A stretch of DNA of 64,000 bases from Massilia sp. YIM B02443 (GTDB lineage Bacteria; Pseudomonadota; Gammaproteobacteria; Burkholderiales; Burkholderiaceae_D). The notes below the pieces were generated by a model that ran no database searches, had not been told where the DNA came from, and was given only the letters and a program-made list of their open reading frames with translations. Made by a program: the position numbers and the translations under genes. Numbering within the stretch: the first letter of the stretch is position 1; every line of letters starts with the position of its first letter. Positions 55,770-64,000 of this stretch are shown here, piece after piece. The stretch is taken from NCBI RefSeq assembly GCF_030411955.1, contig NZ_JASNRA010000015.1, positions 92,909 through 156,908 of the forward strand, written 5' to 3'.

Positions 55770-57359
55770 TCAGATTTCTTCGTACAAAGGCAGCGTCAGG
55801 AATTCGGCGAACGTCTCCGAGGTCGACATCTGCTCGAAGATGACGGCCGCGCGCTCGTAGCTGGCATGCGTGCCATCGGCCGCCACCACCTTCACCTTGT
55901 CCAATTCTTCCGGGATCATGGCGCGCACCATGGCGGCATCGACCTTGCGCCCATCGTCCAGCACACCTTTCGGCGAGCGGATCCACTGCCACACCTGCGA
56001 GCGGCTGATTTCGGCGGTGGCGGCGTCTTCCATCAGGTTGTGGATCGGCACGCAGCCGTTGCCGGCCAGCCAGGCGCCGAGGTAATGGATGCCGACGTTG
56101 ATGTTGTAGCGCAGGCCGGCCTCGCTAATCGGCGTCTCGGGCTTGAAGTCGAGCAGTTGCGCCGCGGTGACTTCGATGTCCGGGCGCTGCTTGTCGAACT
56201 GGTTGGGACGGTCGCCCAGCACGCGCGTGAATTCCGTCATCGCCAGATCGACCAGGCCCGGGTGGGCGACCCAGCCGCCGTCGTATCCATCGTCGGCGTC
56301 GCGCGCCTTGTCGCTGCGCACCCCGCCCATCGCGACCGCGTTCTTTTCCGGGTCATTCTTGATCGGGATCAGCGCCGACATGCCGCCGATCGCCGGCGCG
56401 CCGCGTTTGTGGCAGGTCTTCAACAACAGCAGCGCATAGGCGCGCATGAACGGCGCCGTCATCGTCACCTTGGCGCGGTCGGCCAGGCAGAAGTCGCGGT
56501 CGTGCTTGAACTTCTTGATGCACGAGAAGATGTAATCCCAGCGGCCCGCATTCAGGCCGGCGCTGTGCTCGCGCAGTTCGTACAGGATCTCGTCCATCTC
56601 GAAGGCAGCCAGGATGGTTTCGATCAGGACGGTCGCCTTGATGGTGCCGCGCGCCAGGCCCAGCTCTTCCTGGGTCATGACGAAGATGTCGTTCCACAGG
56701 CGCGCTTCGAGGTGCGACTCCAGCTTCGGCAGGTAGAAGTATGGACCGGCGCCGCGCGCCAGCAGTTCCCTGGCGTTGTGGAACATGAATAGCGCGAAGT
56801 CGAAGATGCCGCCCGAGACGCGCTTGCCGTCGACCAGCACGTGCTTCTCGTCCAGGTGCCAGCCGCGCGGGCGCACCAGCAGCGTCGCCACCTTGTCGTT
56901 CAGCCGGTAGTGCTTGCCGTTCTGTTCGAGCGCAATGGTTCCGCGCACCGCATCGACCAGATTGATCTGGCCGCTGATCTGGTTGTCCCAGTTCGGCGTG
57001 TTGGAATCCTCGAAGTCGGTCATGTAGCTGTCGGCGCCGGAATTGAGGGCGTTGATGACCATCTTGCGCTCGACCGGACCGGTGATCTCGACCCGGCGGC
57101 AGGCCAGCGCCGCCGGCAGCGGGTCGATGCGCCAGTCGCCGTCGCGGATGTGCGCGGTGTCGGGCAGGAAGTCGGGACGCTCGCCGGCGTCCAGGCGGCG
57201 CGCCCGTTCGGCGCGCAACGCCAGTAATTCCTGGCGGCGCGGCTCGAAGGCGCGCGACAGTTTCGCCACCAGCGCCAGCGCCTCGGGCGTGAGGATCTGC
57301 GCGTAAGCGGGGTCGATGGCGGCCTGGATGTCCATGCCGGCGGGGATCGGGTTGTTCAT
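55770..57359 (-). CDS. aceB: Malate synthase A
   Basis: Condenses glyoxylate with acetyl-CoA to malate in the glyoxylate shunt. 529 residues from the ATG at 57359, with AGGAG about 7 nt upstream. The signature REHSAGLNAGRWDYIFSCIK sits near 265-284. The catalytic base region lies near EDAATAEISRSQVWQW (about 445). Length fits the A type. An upstream open frame to 57482 overlaps the promoter region and is rejected. Isocitrate lyase is not in the window. A divergent LysR gene probably controls it. Confidence 0.96.
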   Translation of the reverse strand: MNNPIPAGMDIQAAIDPAYAQILTPEALALVAKLSRAFEPRRQELLALRAERARRLDAGERPDFLPDTAHIRDGDWRIDPLPAALACRRVEITGPVERKMVINALNSGADSYMTDFEDSNTPNWDNQISGQINLVDAVRGTIALEQNGKHYRLNDKVATLLVRPRGWHLDEKHVLVDGKRVSGGIFDFALFMFHNARELLARGAGPYFYLPKLESHLEARLWNDIFVMTQEELGLARGTIKATVLIETILAAFEMDEILYELREHSAGLNAGRWDYIFSCIKKFKHDRDFCLADRAKVTMTAPFMRAYALLLLKTCHKRGAPAIGGMSALIPIKNDPEKNAVAMGGVRSDKARDADDGYDGGWVAHPGLVDLAMTEFTRVLGDRPNQFDKQRPDIEVTAAQLLDFKPETPISEAGLRYNINVGIHYLGAWLAGNGCVPIHNLMEDAATAEISRSQVWQWIRSPKGVLDDGRKVDAAMVRAMIPEELDKVKVVAADGTHASYERAAVIFEQMSTSETFAEFLTLPLYEEI

Positions 57360-57499
57360 GGTTGACTCCTGGATGATGTGGCGGAACCGTTGCGGCCATG
57401 GCGCAGCATCCGCGCGGGCAGCGCGGGGCAGCGCGGAACGCGGACGTACCTTGGCGTTTGTCATTGCATCAAGTATATTCACCTGAATAGCGCTAAACG

Positions 57500-57544
57500 A
57501 TACAAATTCTCACTTCATTCGTGCGTTTTTGTATGAAATGCGCG
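57500..57544. promoter_or_regulatory. Inverted repeat in the aceB / LysR divergent region
   Basis: ATACAAA (57500-57506) and TTTGTAT (57538-57544) are exact complements 31 nt apart in the AT-rich middle of the 249-nt gap, a suitable place for LysR-type regulator binding. No full promoter pair is assigned. Confidence 0.4.
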
Positions 57545-57608
57545 TACTAGATGAGCGCAGACACAGCGTGACGCGAGTGATCGACAAAGGACTGGGACAG
57601 CGGCAGGC

Positions 57609-58517
57609 ATGGGCAAATTCACGCAGATGACGACCTTCGTCGAGGTGGTGGCGCGCGGCAGCCTGTCGGCGGCGGCGCGCGCCGAAGGCATCGCGCCCGC
57701 CATGATCGGGCGGCGGCTGGATGCGCTGGAGGCGCGCCTCGGCGTCAAGCTGCTGCAACGTACCACCCGCAAGCTGGTACTGACCGACGAAGGCGTCGCC
57801 TTCCTGGAAGACTGCCAGCGCATCCTGGGCGACCTGGACGACGCCGAAGCGGCGGTATCCGAGCGCAGCGCGCGCGCCACCGGCCACCTGATGGTGTCGG
57901 CGCCGGCCGGGTTCGGCCGGCAGCACGTGGCGCCGCTGCTGCCCTCGTTCCTGGCCGAGCACCGCGACGTCACCGTCAACCTGAATCTGAACGACCGCGT
58001 GGTCGACGTGTTGGGCGAAGGCGTCGACGTGGCAATCCGCATCGCCAGCCTGAGCGATTCAAACCTGGTGGCGGTGAAGCTGGCCGACAATCGGCGCGTG
58101 GTGGTGGCGTCGCCCCTGTACCTGAAACGCCACGGACGCCCGCAGCAGCCGGCCGACCTGGCGCGCCACAACTGCCTGGCGATCAGCAGCGAAGGCAGCC
58201 AGCGCGGCTGGACCTTCCTCGACGACGGCGCGCCGGTCACGATCAAGGTCGGCGGGAATATGGTCTGCAACGACGGCGCGGTGCTGCATGCCTGGGCGCT
58301 GGCCGGCAAGGGCCTGGCCTGGCGCTCGATGTGGGAAGTCGGGGAACAGATCGCCAGCGGCGCGCTGACGACCGTATTGGACGAATTCGCGGCGCCCGGC
58401 AACGACATCCATGCGGTGTTCGCGCAGCGCCGCCACCTGCCGCTGCGGATCCGCGCCTTCGTCGATTTCCTGCGTCGCAGTTATGCGCAGCCGGAGTATT
58501 GGCGCCAGAATGGATGA
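57609..58517 (+). CDS. LysR-family transcriptional regulator
   Basis: 302 residues. The N-terminal winged helix has FTQMTTFVEVVARGSLSAAA and a recognition helix around AMIGRRLDALEARLGVKLLQ. The effector domain follows (about 90-300), with VSAPAGFGRQHVAPLLPSF at its start. Divergent from aceB, with only the intergenic region between them, so it likely regulates aceB and itself. The effector is not known. Confidence 0.92.
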   Translation: MGKFTQMTTFVEVVARGSLSAAARAEGIAPAMIGRRLDALEARLGVKLLQRTTRKLVLTDEGVAFLEDCQRILGDLDDAEAAVSERSARATGHLMVSAPAGFGRQHVAPLLPSFLAEHRDVTVNLNLNDRVVDVLGEGVDVAIRIASLSDSNLVAVKLADNRRVVVASPLYLKRHGRPQQPADLARHNCLAISSEGSQRGWTFLDDGAPVTIKVGGNMVCNDGAVLHAWALAGKGLAWRSMWEVGEQIASGALTTVLDEFAAPGNDIHAVFAQRRHLPLRIRAFVDFLRRSYAQPEYWRQNG

Positions 58518-58626
58518 GCTGCGCCGATAGCGAACAAGCCAGCCATTGAGCGTGCCGTAAAACCGCTGCGATAGTACCGGCTAACCCGGAAACATAGCGG
58601 CCATGCGGGTGGACGAAAGCGACAGG

Positions 58627-58662
58627 CAAAAAAAATCCCCGGCAATTCCGGGGATTTTTATT
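58627..58662. terminator. Rho-independent terminator between LysR gene and cold-shock gene
   Basis: AATCCCCGG and CCGGGGATT pair around AATT, with an A run on the left and TTTTTATT on the right, so it works in both directions. It ends the convergent LysR and cold-shock transcripts. Confidence 0.85.
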
Positions 58663-58695
58663 CGGTAACGCCGCGAAGGCGTTACGGAGCCGCGA

Positions 58696-58899
58696 TTACA
58701 GAGGCTGGATGTTCGAAGCTTGCTTGCCCTTCGGACCGGTGGTCACGTCGAACGAAACACGCTGGTTTTCCTGCAGCGACTTGAAGCCGGTGCTCTGGAT
58801 AGCCGAGAAGTGAGCGAACAGATCTTCGCCGCCTTCGTCAGGGGTGATGAAGCCAAAACCCTTCGAATCATTGAACCATTTAACGATGCCAGTTGCCAT
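58696..58899 (-). CDS. Cold-shock protein (CspA family)
   Basis: RNA chaperone of a single cold-shock domain, 67 residues. RNP1 is KGFGFITP (residues 13-20) and RNP2 DLFAHFSAI (27-35). Start [14 protein letters not shown] with AGGA 8 nt upstream. A TATAAT box on the minus strand predicts a leader of about 105 nt, as in cold-regulated members. Whether it is cold-induced or constitutive cannot be told. Confidence 0.95.
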   Translation of the reverse strand: MATGIVKWFNDSKGFGFITPDEGGEDLFAHFSAIQSTGFKSLQENQRVSFDVTTGPKGKQASNIQPL

Positions 58900-59010
58900 T
58901 ACAATTTCCTATTTCGGTTAGTTGGGCTTGCGCCCGTTTCAGATCGTTTGAAGAAGCAAGAAAGAAATGACAGACAGACTGCACTACTACCTCGAACCCA
59001 ACGATCCCAC

Positions 59011-59016
59011 ATTATA
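59011..59016 (-). promoter_or_regulatory. -10 box of the cold-shock gene
   Basis: Consensus TATAAT on the minus strand (ATTATA at 59011-59016). Transcription would start near 59004, giving a long untranslated leader that may fold with temperature. The -35 region is not consensus. In the rest of the 320-nt gap (58900-59219) I see only the perfect palindrome GTTTGCGCAAAC at 59187-59198. Confidence 0.6.
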
Positions 59017-59219
59017 CCGAATAAAAACCGCGCACGACCTCTAAGTTAAATAAAAAAGCCGCACCATCGTCACGATTCCTGAAACCAATAAACCGGAGCG
59101 ATGCGATTTCGTTTTCGGTGGTAGTGAAAATATAGGCCATTGACAGCGCCGAAGTTTGCGCTGAATCAAATTAGGCTCTACAGCACGTTTGCGCAAACCA
59201 CTTGCGCAACAGCTGAGTT

Positions 59220-59597
59220 TCACCTCAACGATTTGGGATCGCGTTGCGCTGCGGCGATGTACTCGTCCAGCTCGCCGCGCCAGATCAGCCAATCGGCCGC
59301 GGCCACCCGGTCGAAGGTGGTCAATACCCGCAGCCGCTGCTCGAGCAGGCGCGCATGGTGGCCCAGCTCGCGAAAGCCGAAGGTGGCGGCCGAACCGGCC
59401 AGGGTGTGCAGCATCGCCCCCAGCTCGGCCGCCGCGGCCGCCGTGCCGGTCCCCGCCCCTGTGCCCTCGTCCGCTGCCCGATCGATCTGCCGCGACAGCG
59501 CCGCCAGCCGCTCGAGGGTGGCCGGCAGCCGTCCGGCGAACTTCTCGTTGAGTTCAGCCAGGCGGTCAAAGAATTGCTGGTCGGCCAGTTGCGGCAT
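59220..59597 (-). CDS. Stand-alone histidine phosphotransfer (Hpt) protein
   Basis: 125 residues from the ATG at 59597 (MPQLADQQFFDRLAELNEKF). A four-helix Hpt domain is visible, with the phospho-accepting His in AMLHTLAGSAATFGFREL near residue 62. A low-complexity Ala/Gly/Thr loop precedes it (GTGAGTGTAAAAAEL). No histidine kinase or response regulator is adjacent, so its partners are elsewhere. It follows upp by 50 nt on the same strand. Confidence 0.82.
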   Translation of the reverse strand: MPQLADQQFFDRLAELNEKFAGRLPATLERLAALSRQIDRAADEGTGAGTGTAAAAAELGAMLHTLAGSAATFGFRELGHHARLLEQRLRVLTTFDRVAAADWLIWRGELDEYIAAAQRDPKSLR

Positions 59598-59647
59598 GAT
59601 CGGAAGGCGCCGTGACGGCGCGAAGCTGGTTGATCGGATAAAGAAGC

Positions 59648-60298
59648 TTACTTGGTGCCGAAGATACGGTCGCCGGCGTCCCCCAGGCCCGGCACGATGT
59701 AGGCGTCCTGATCCAGGTGCGAGTCGAGCGAGGCCACGAACAGCTTGACGTTCGGATGCGCGTCCTGGAACACCTGCACTCCTTCCGGCGCCGCCACCAG
59801 CGCCAGGAACAGGATCTGTTCGTCCGGCACGCCGCGCTTCTTGAGCACGTCGATGGCGTGCACCGCCGAATTGCCGGTGGCAACCATGGGGTCGCACAGG
59901 ATGAAGGTACGCTCCTGCGTATCAGGCAGGCGCACCATGTACTCGACCGGCTCGTGGGTGTCCGGATCGCGGAACACGCCGATGTGGCCGACGCGCGCCG
60001 ACGGCACCAGCTCCAGCAGGCCGTCGCTCATGCCGATGCCGGCGCGCAGGATCGGCACCACGGCCAGCTTCTTGCCGGCGATCACCGGCGCGTCGACGGT
60101 CACCAGCGGCGTCCGGATCTGGCGCGTGGTCAGCGGCAGGTCGCGCGTGATCTCGTATCCCATCAACAGCGTGATCTCGCGCAGCAGCTCGCGGAAAGTG
60201 CGGGTCGACGTGTCATGCTCGCGCATGTGCGACAGCTTGTGCTGGATCAGCGGGTGGTTCAGGATATACAGGTTCGGAAAGCGCGGATCTTGTTTCAT
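59648..60298 (-). CDS. upp: Uracil phosphoribosyltransferase
   Basis: Converts uracil and PRPP to UMP in pyrimidine salvage. 216 residues from the ATG at 60298 ([19 protein letters not shown]). The PRPP loop is [16 protein letters not shown] near 131-146, and the uracil-binding end is [16 protein letters not shown] near 199-214. An upstream extension of 18 codons lacks family similarity. Confidence 0.96.
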   Translation of the reverse strand: MKQDPRFPNLYILNHPLIQHKLSHMREHDTSTRTFRELLREITLLMGYEITRDLPLTTRQIRTPLVTVDAPVIAGKKLAVVPILRAGIGMSDGLLELVPSARVGHIGVFRDPDTHEPVEYMVRLPDTQERTFILCDPMVATGNSAVHAIDVLKKRGVPDEQILFLALVAAPEGVQVFQDAHPNVKLFVASLDSHLDQDAYIVPGLGDAGDRIFGTK

Positions 60299-60427
60299 GG
60301 CGGGTCGGTAGAATTCTTCGGTGATGCTTGAGGCGAGCATTATCCCAGCCACGCGGCTGTTTGTCCTCAGTTTGACGAAGAAATAATTAGTTGCCGGGCA
60401 GCACTTACCACCCCTCTCACGCCGGCG

Positions 60428-62110
60428 TCATGACGGCAAGGCGCGCGCCAGGATCGCCGCGCAGTCGACCTGAGACGGCAAGCGCCCGAACGCGCCGCCG
60501 ACCGGCTCGACGATGCGCGAGGCGACAAAGGCCGCCGCCACCGGCGCCGGCGCATGCTGCAGCAGCAAGGCGCCCTGCACCGCCAGCACCAGTTCCTCGG
60601 CCAGCCGCCGCGCGCCGGACTCATCGGCGGCGCGCGCCGCCAGCGACGCCAGCAATTGCTCGACATGCGCCGCGAAGCGCGCATCGCGCCGCGTCGCAGG
60701 CAGCAGCTCCTGTTCCAGCACGGCGCGCGCCTCCTGCGGCGACTTGCCGATCGCGCGCAGCACGTCCAGGCACATCACGTTGCCCGAGCCTTCCCAGATC
60801 GAATTCACCGGCAACTCGCGGTACAGGCGCGCCAGCGGACCGTCCTCGACATAGCCGTTGCCGCCCATGACTTCCATCGCCTCGGCCCCGAACGCCGGCC
60901 CGCGCTTGCACACCCAGTATTTGGCGGCCGGGGTCAGGATGCGCCCCAGCAGCGCCTGCGCCGGATCGGCGGCCTGGTCGACGCAGCGCGCCAGCCGCAG
61001 CGCCAGCGCGGTGGCGGCTTCGGACTCCAGCGCCAGGTCGGCCAGCACGCTCTGCATCAGCGGCTGTTCGCTCAGCGGCCGCCCGAAGGCGTGCCGCCCA
61101 CGCGCATGGTGCAGCGCATGGCACAGCGCCGCGCGCAGGATGCCGGCGCTGCCCAGCACGCAGTCGAGCCGGGTCAGGCTGCCCATCTCGAGGATGGTCG
61201 GGACGCCGCGCCCGGGCGCCCCCACCATCGAGCCGATGGCGCCGCAGAACTCGACTTCGGACGAAGCGTTCGAACGGTTGCCCAGCTTGTCCTTCAGGCG
61301 TTGAACGCGGATTGCGTTGTGCTCGCCGTTGGGCAGGAAGCGCGGCACCAGGAAGCAGCTCAACACGCCCGGTGCGGCGTCGTCGAGCCGCGCCAGGATC
61401 AGATGGGCGTCGGCCTGCGGCGCCGAGAAGAACCACTTGTGGCCGACGATGCGCCAGGCTTCAAGGCCGTCCATGGCGCAGCCGGGCGGCACGGCGCCCG
61501 GCGCCAACGGCGTGGCGACGGTGGTATTGGCGCGCACGTCGGAGCCGCCCTGCTTTTCGGTCATGCCCATGCCGATCAACGCGCCGCGCTTGTTCGCCAG
61601 CGGCAGCGGGCGCGGATCGTATTCGCGCGCCAGGATGGTCGGCAGCCACGCCGCGGCCAGGGCCGGCGCGCGGCGCAACGCCGCGACCGAGGCATAGGTC
61701 ATCGTCACCGGACACTGGGCGCCGTTTTCCAGCTGACCGAACAGGAGATACCCGGCGGCGCGCGCGACGTGGGCGCCGGGGCGCGGATCGCTCCACGGCG
61801 CGGCGTGGGCGCCGGATTCGACCAGCAGCGTCATCAAGGCATGCCAGGCCGGATGGAACTCGATCTCGTCGACCCGGCGGCCGGCGCGGTCGAACGGCAC
61901 CAGACGCGGGCCGTGGACATTGGCCAGGCGCGCCAGTTCCTGAGCCTCGCGGCTACCGCAGCGCCGGCCCAGCCCGGCCAGGGCGCCGGCGGCGAAGGCG
62001 CCGCCCTCGCGCACCAGGCCCTCCTGCAGCGCCAGGTCGCAGGCGAACAGGTCGACATCCTCGAACGGCGGCGCCTGGTTGAATACCTCATGCGTATCGA
62101 ATGGATTCAT
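60428..62110 (-). CDS. Acyl-CoA dehydrogenase family protein, AidB-like
   Basis: 560 residues, FAD flavoprotein. GMGMTEKQGGSDVRANTT near residues 179-196, VGHKWFFSAPQADAHLILAR near 222-241 and VMGGNGYVEDGPLARLYREL near 425-444 follow the AidB pattern. The C-terminal extension beyond a normal acyl-CoA dehydrogenase also fits AidB. AidB is induced by alkylation stress, binds DNA and has only weak dehydrogenase activity. An isovaleryl-CoA-type dehydrogenase is the alternative. Start MNPFDTHEVFNQAPPFEDVD. Confidence 0.87.
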   Translation of the reverse strand: MNPFDTHEVFNQAPPFEDVDLFACDLALQEGLVREGGAFAAGALAGLGRRCGSREAQELARLANVHGPRLVPFDRAGRRVDEIEFHPAWHALMTLLVESGAHAAPWSDPRPGAHVARAAGYLLFGQLENGAQCPVTMTYASVAALRRAPALAAAWLPTILAREYDPRPLPLANKRGALIGMGMTEKQGGSDVRANTTVATPLAPGAVPPGCAMDGLEAWRIVGHKWFFSAPQADAHLILARLDDAAPGVLSCFLVPRFLPNGEHNAIRVQRLKDKLGNRSNASSEVEFCGAIGSMVGAPGRGVPTILEMGSLTRLDCVLGSAGILRAALCHALHHARGRHAFGRPLSEQPLMQSVLADLALESEAATALALRLARCVDQAADPAQALLGRILTPAAKYWVCKRGPAFGAEAMEVMGGNGYVEDGPLARLYRELPVNSIWEGSGNVMCLDVLRAIGKSPQEARAVLEQELLPATRRDARFAAHVEQLLASLAARAADESGARRLAEELVLAVQGALLLQHAPAPVAAAFVASRIVEPVGGAFGRLPSQVDCAAILARALPS

Positions 62111-62477
62111 GACAGCGGCTCCTCGCGCCCATCGTCGGGCACCGCCTCCATGTCCATATGTTGCATATAAGCATCAGACATGGCTGTCTTTATATGCCTT
62201 GGATATGCCTGAGAGCAAGGATCGGCGACAATGGTATGACACACACTTAACTTTCAGGCAATCAGGTTAGCGCGAACACAGGTGTGAGGCAAGCAGGACA
62301 AGGTAGGGCTGTGGCGTCGCAAAGGTGCGTGAAATGATGCCCCGGAATTGTTCTGTTTAATGCTTTCCGGAATGTTTCGATGATAAAGTCGCCGTTGGTT
62401 TGGTAAACTTGCACGGGACGACATGTAACAAGGCATGCCGTGCACATGCCAGCGATCAGAAAGCACCCGACCCAACA
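62111..62477. other. Divergent intergenic region with small palindromes
   Basis: 367 nt between the AidB-like gene and the GGDEF-EAL gene. It holds ATATG-TTG-CATAT (62156-62168), AGACA-TGGC-TGTCT (62176-62189) and a direct repeat of ATATGCC, all close to the AidB-like start, so they may be regulator sites. No convincing gene is seen; the open frame 62254-63198 on the minus strand runs through the coding region of the next gene. Confidence 0.45.
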
Positions 62478-64000
62478 TGCACATCAGTACTTCCGCCGGA
62501 ACCCAGTCACAGCCGCAGCCGAACGGGGAGCTGCTGGCCGGACTGCTGGAAACGGCCGGCGACGCGGTCTTCCGCGTGACCCTGGGCGGCACCATCCGCG
62601 CGGCGGGCACGCGCGTCCAGCGCATGTGCGGTTTCGAACCCGGCTGCTCATTGGTATCGCTGGTGCACGAGGTCGACCAGGCCGCCCTCCTGAATGCCCT
62701 GAACGCCGCCGCCGGCGCCGAGCCGGCATTGGTCGAGACGCGCCTGCATGCCGGCGAGCGCGACATCTGGTTCGAGCTGCGCATCACGCGCCTGGAAACC
62801 GGCGACGATGCGCCGCTGCTGGTGATCGGGCGCGACATGTCGGCCCAGCACGCGACCGAGGAACGGCTGCGCCACATGGCGACCCACGACGCCCTCACCG
62901 AGCTGCCCAACCGGGTGCTGCTGGCCGACCGCATCCGCATGGTGATCGCCAACGCGCGCCGTTCCGGCCATGGTTTTGCGGTGGCGGCGATCGGCCTGGA
63001 CGGCTTCAAGAAGGTCAACGACGGCCTCGGCCACCCGCTGGGCGACGCCGTGCTGCAGATGGCCGCCGGACGCCTGCGCCGCACGCTGCGCGACAGCGAC
63101 ACGCTGGCGCGGGTGGGCGGCGACGAATTCGTGGCGGTGTTGCCGGGCACCTTCAGCGAAGCCCAGATCAAGCTGGTCACCGGACGCCTGATGGCCACCC
63201 TGCAGTCGCCGTTCGAGGTCGGCGGCCATACGATCTACCTGGGCGCCTCGATCGGGGTCGCGATCTACCCGGACCACGCCGAGGACGACGTGCGGCTGGT
63301 GACGCTGGCCGACGCCGCCCTGTCGCGCGCCAAGGAAACCGGCAAGGCGCGCGCGGTGGTCTACAGCCCGCAGGACCAGGGCCCGCCGGAACACGACATC
63401 TCGCTCGAGGCGGCGATGTTCGCGGCGGTGCGCGAAGGCGAATTCTTGCTGTACTACCAGCCGATCGTCAACGCGCGCACCCGCATCATCGAGGGCTTCG
63501 AGACCCTGATGCGCTGGAAGCACCCGACCCTGGGCATGGTGCCGCCAGCGCGCTTCATCCCGATCGCCGAGAACAACGGCCTGATCAACCTGCTCGGGGC
63601 CTGGGCCCTGAAGGCGGCCTGCATGCAGGTCAAGCAGTTCGAGGAAGTGGCCGGGCGCGAGCTGTACATCTCGGTCAACATCAGCCCGCGCCAGTTCCGC
63701 AGCGACCGCTTCCTGACGGTGCTGGACGACGCGCTGGCGCTGTCCGGCGCCCAGGGCCACCAGCTGGTGCTGGAGATTACCGAAGGCACGCTGATGGTCG
63801 ACCCGGTGCATGCCGAGACCATCCTGGCCAAAATGGCCGAACGCAAGGCGCGCATCGCGATCGACGACTTCGGCACCGGCTACTCGTCGCTGGCCTACCT
63901 GAAACGCTTCCCGATCTCGGTGCTGAAGGTCGACCGCGCTTTCGTGAAAGACCTGCCGCAATCGCAGAAGGACGCGGCCATCTGCAACGCCGTGTTCGAC
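62478..64000 (+). CDS. PAS-GGDEF-EAL cyclic di-GMP signalling protein (3' end outside window)
   Basis: The first 507 codons are present. A PAS-like sensor occupies about residues 17-125. The GGDEF domain has the motif GGDEF at 214-218 with an inhibitory site RDSD exactly five residues before it, so cyclase activity is possible. The EAL domain starts near 311. Its signature reads GFETLMRW instead of GFEALMRW, keeping the catalytic Glu. NISPRQF, EITEGTLM and IDDFGTGYSSLAYLKRFPI are intact, so phosphodiesterase activity is likely. No membrane helix is seen, so it is cytoplasmic. The frame stays open at position 64000. Confidence 0.92.

Noticed and set aside
62254..63198. A 314-residue minus-strand gene upstream of the GGDEF-EAL gene
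   Set aside because: It is antisense to the strongly supported GGDEF domain, and its Ser/Arg-rich translation shows no domain.

Overview
The window is high-GC chromosomal DNA that looks like a betaproteobacterium of the Oxalobacteraceae, close to Massilia. The reasons are gene orders typical of Burkholderiales (tRNA-Leu, tig, clpP, clpX; thrC-moeA-moaD; gloB, yafS-like, rnhA, dnaQ), a double cyanophycin synthetase locus, and dispersed GC-rich inverted repeats. This is inferred from protein resemblance and synteny, not from a database search. I see no prophage, plasmid backbone, CRISPR array or insertion sequence. Almost everything is ordinary, densely coding chromosome.

Layout, left to right. 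1-3.5 kb: proteostasis genes clpX (cut by the window edge), clpP and tig, then tRNA-Leu(UAG), all on the minus strand. 3.8-8.1 kb: a two-gene RND efflux pump (minus). 8.2-11.4 kb: the squalene-making operon hpnC-hpnD-hpnE (plus), followed by a small membrane ORF, a DUF1700 protein, a DUF2807 adhesin-like protein and a decayed gene. 13.7-17.5 kb: a serine hydrolase, a membrane diguanylate cyclase and a BaiN-type flavoprotein. 17.6-19.5 kb: an apparently self-regulated operon (membrane protein, 67-residue XRE repressor, exported alpha/beta hydrolase, small membrane protein) behind a promoter flanked by two operator palindromes. 19.7-20.8 kb: an orphan TRAP-type binding protein.

20.9-28.7 kb: moaD, moeA, thrC, then serine and threonine breakdown (sdaA, tdh, kbl) with a divergent XRE-cupin regulator. 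28.9-36 kb: a secreted prolyl oligopeptidase, a protein of ten Sel1 repeats, a DEDDh exonuclease, a YegD-like Hsp70 and a DUF2244 protein. 36.0-44.8 kb: the cyanophycin locus. On the plus strand an isoaspartyl peptidase, a cyanophycinase and a second, divergent cyanophycin synthetase (CphA') overlap by 4 nt each. Convergent to them are full CphA and, upstream of it, a heme-oxygenase-like iron protein of unknown substrate. These genes would make and degrade the Asp-Arg storage polymer. The iron enzyme is the part I cannot assign and is the best candidate for undescribed biology.

44.9-52.2 kb: a PoxB-like ThDP enzyme, nicotinamidase, an amino-acid permease, a TPR-GGDEF sensor and a methyltransferase with a twin-arginine leader. 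52.3-55.5 kb: two identical tRNA-Val genes, dnaQ, rnhA and a yafS-like methyltransferase divergent from gloB. 55.7-64 kb: a composite repeat, malate synthase with a divergent LysR regulator, a cold-shock protein, a lone Hpt protein, upp, an AidB-like acyl-CoA dehydrogenase and a PAS-GGDEF-EAL protein cut by the right edge.
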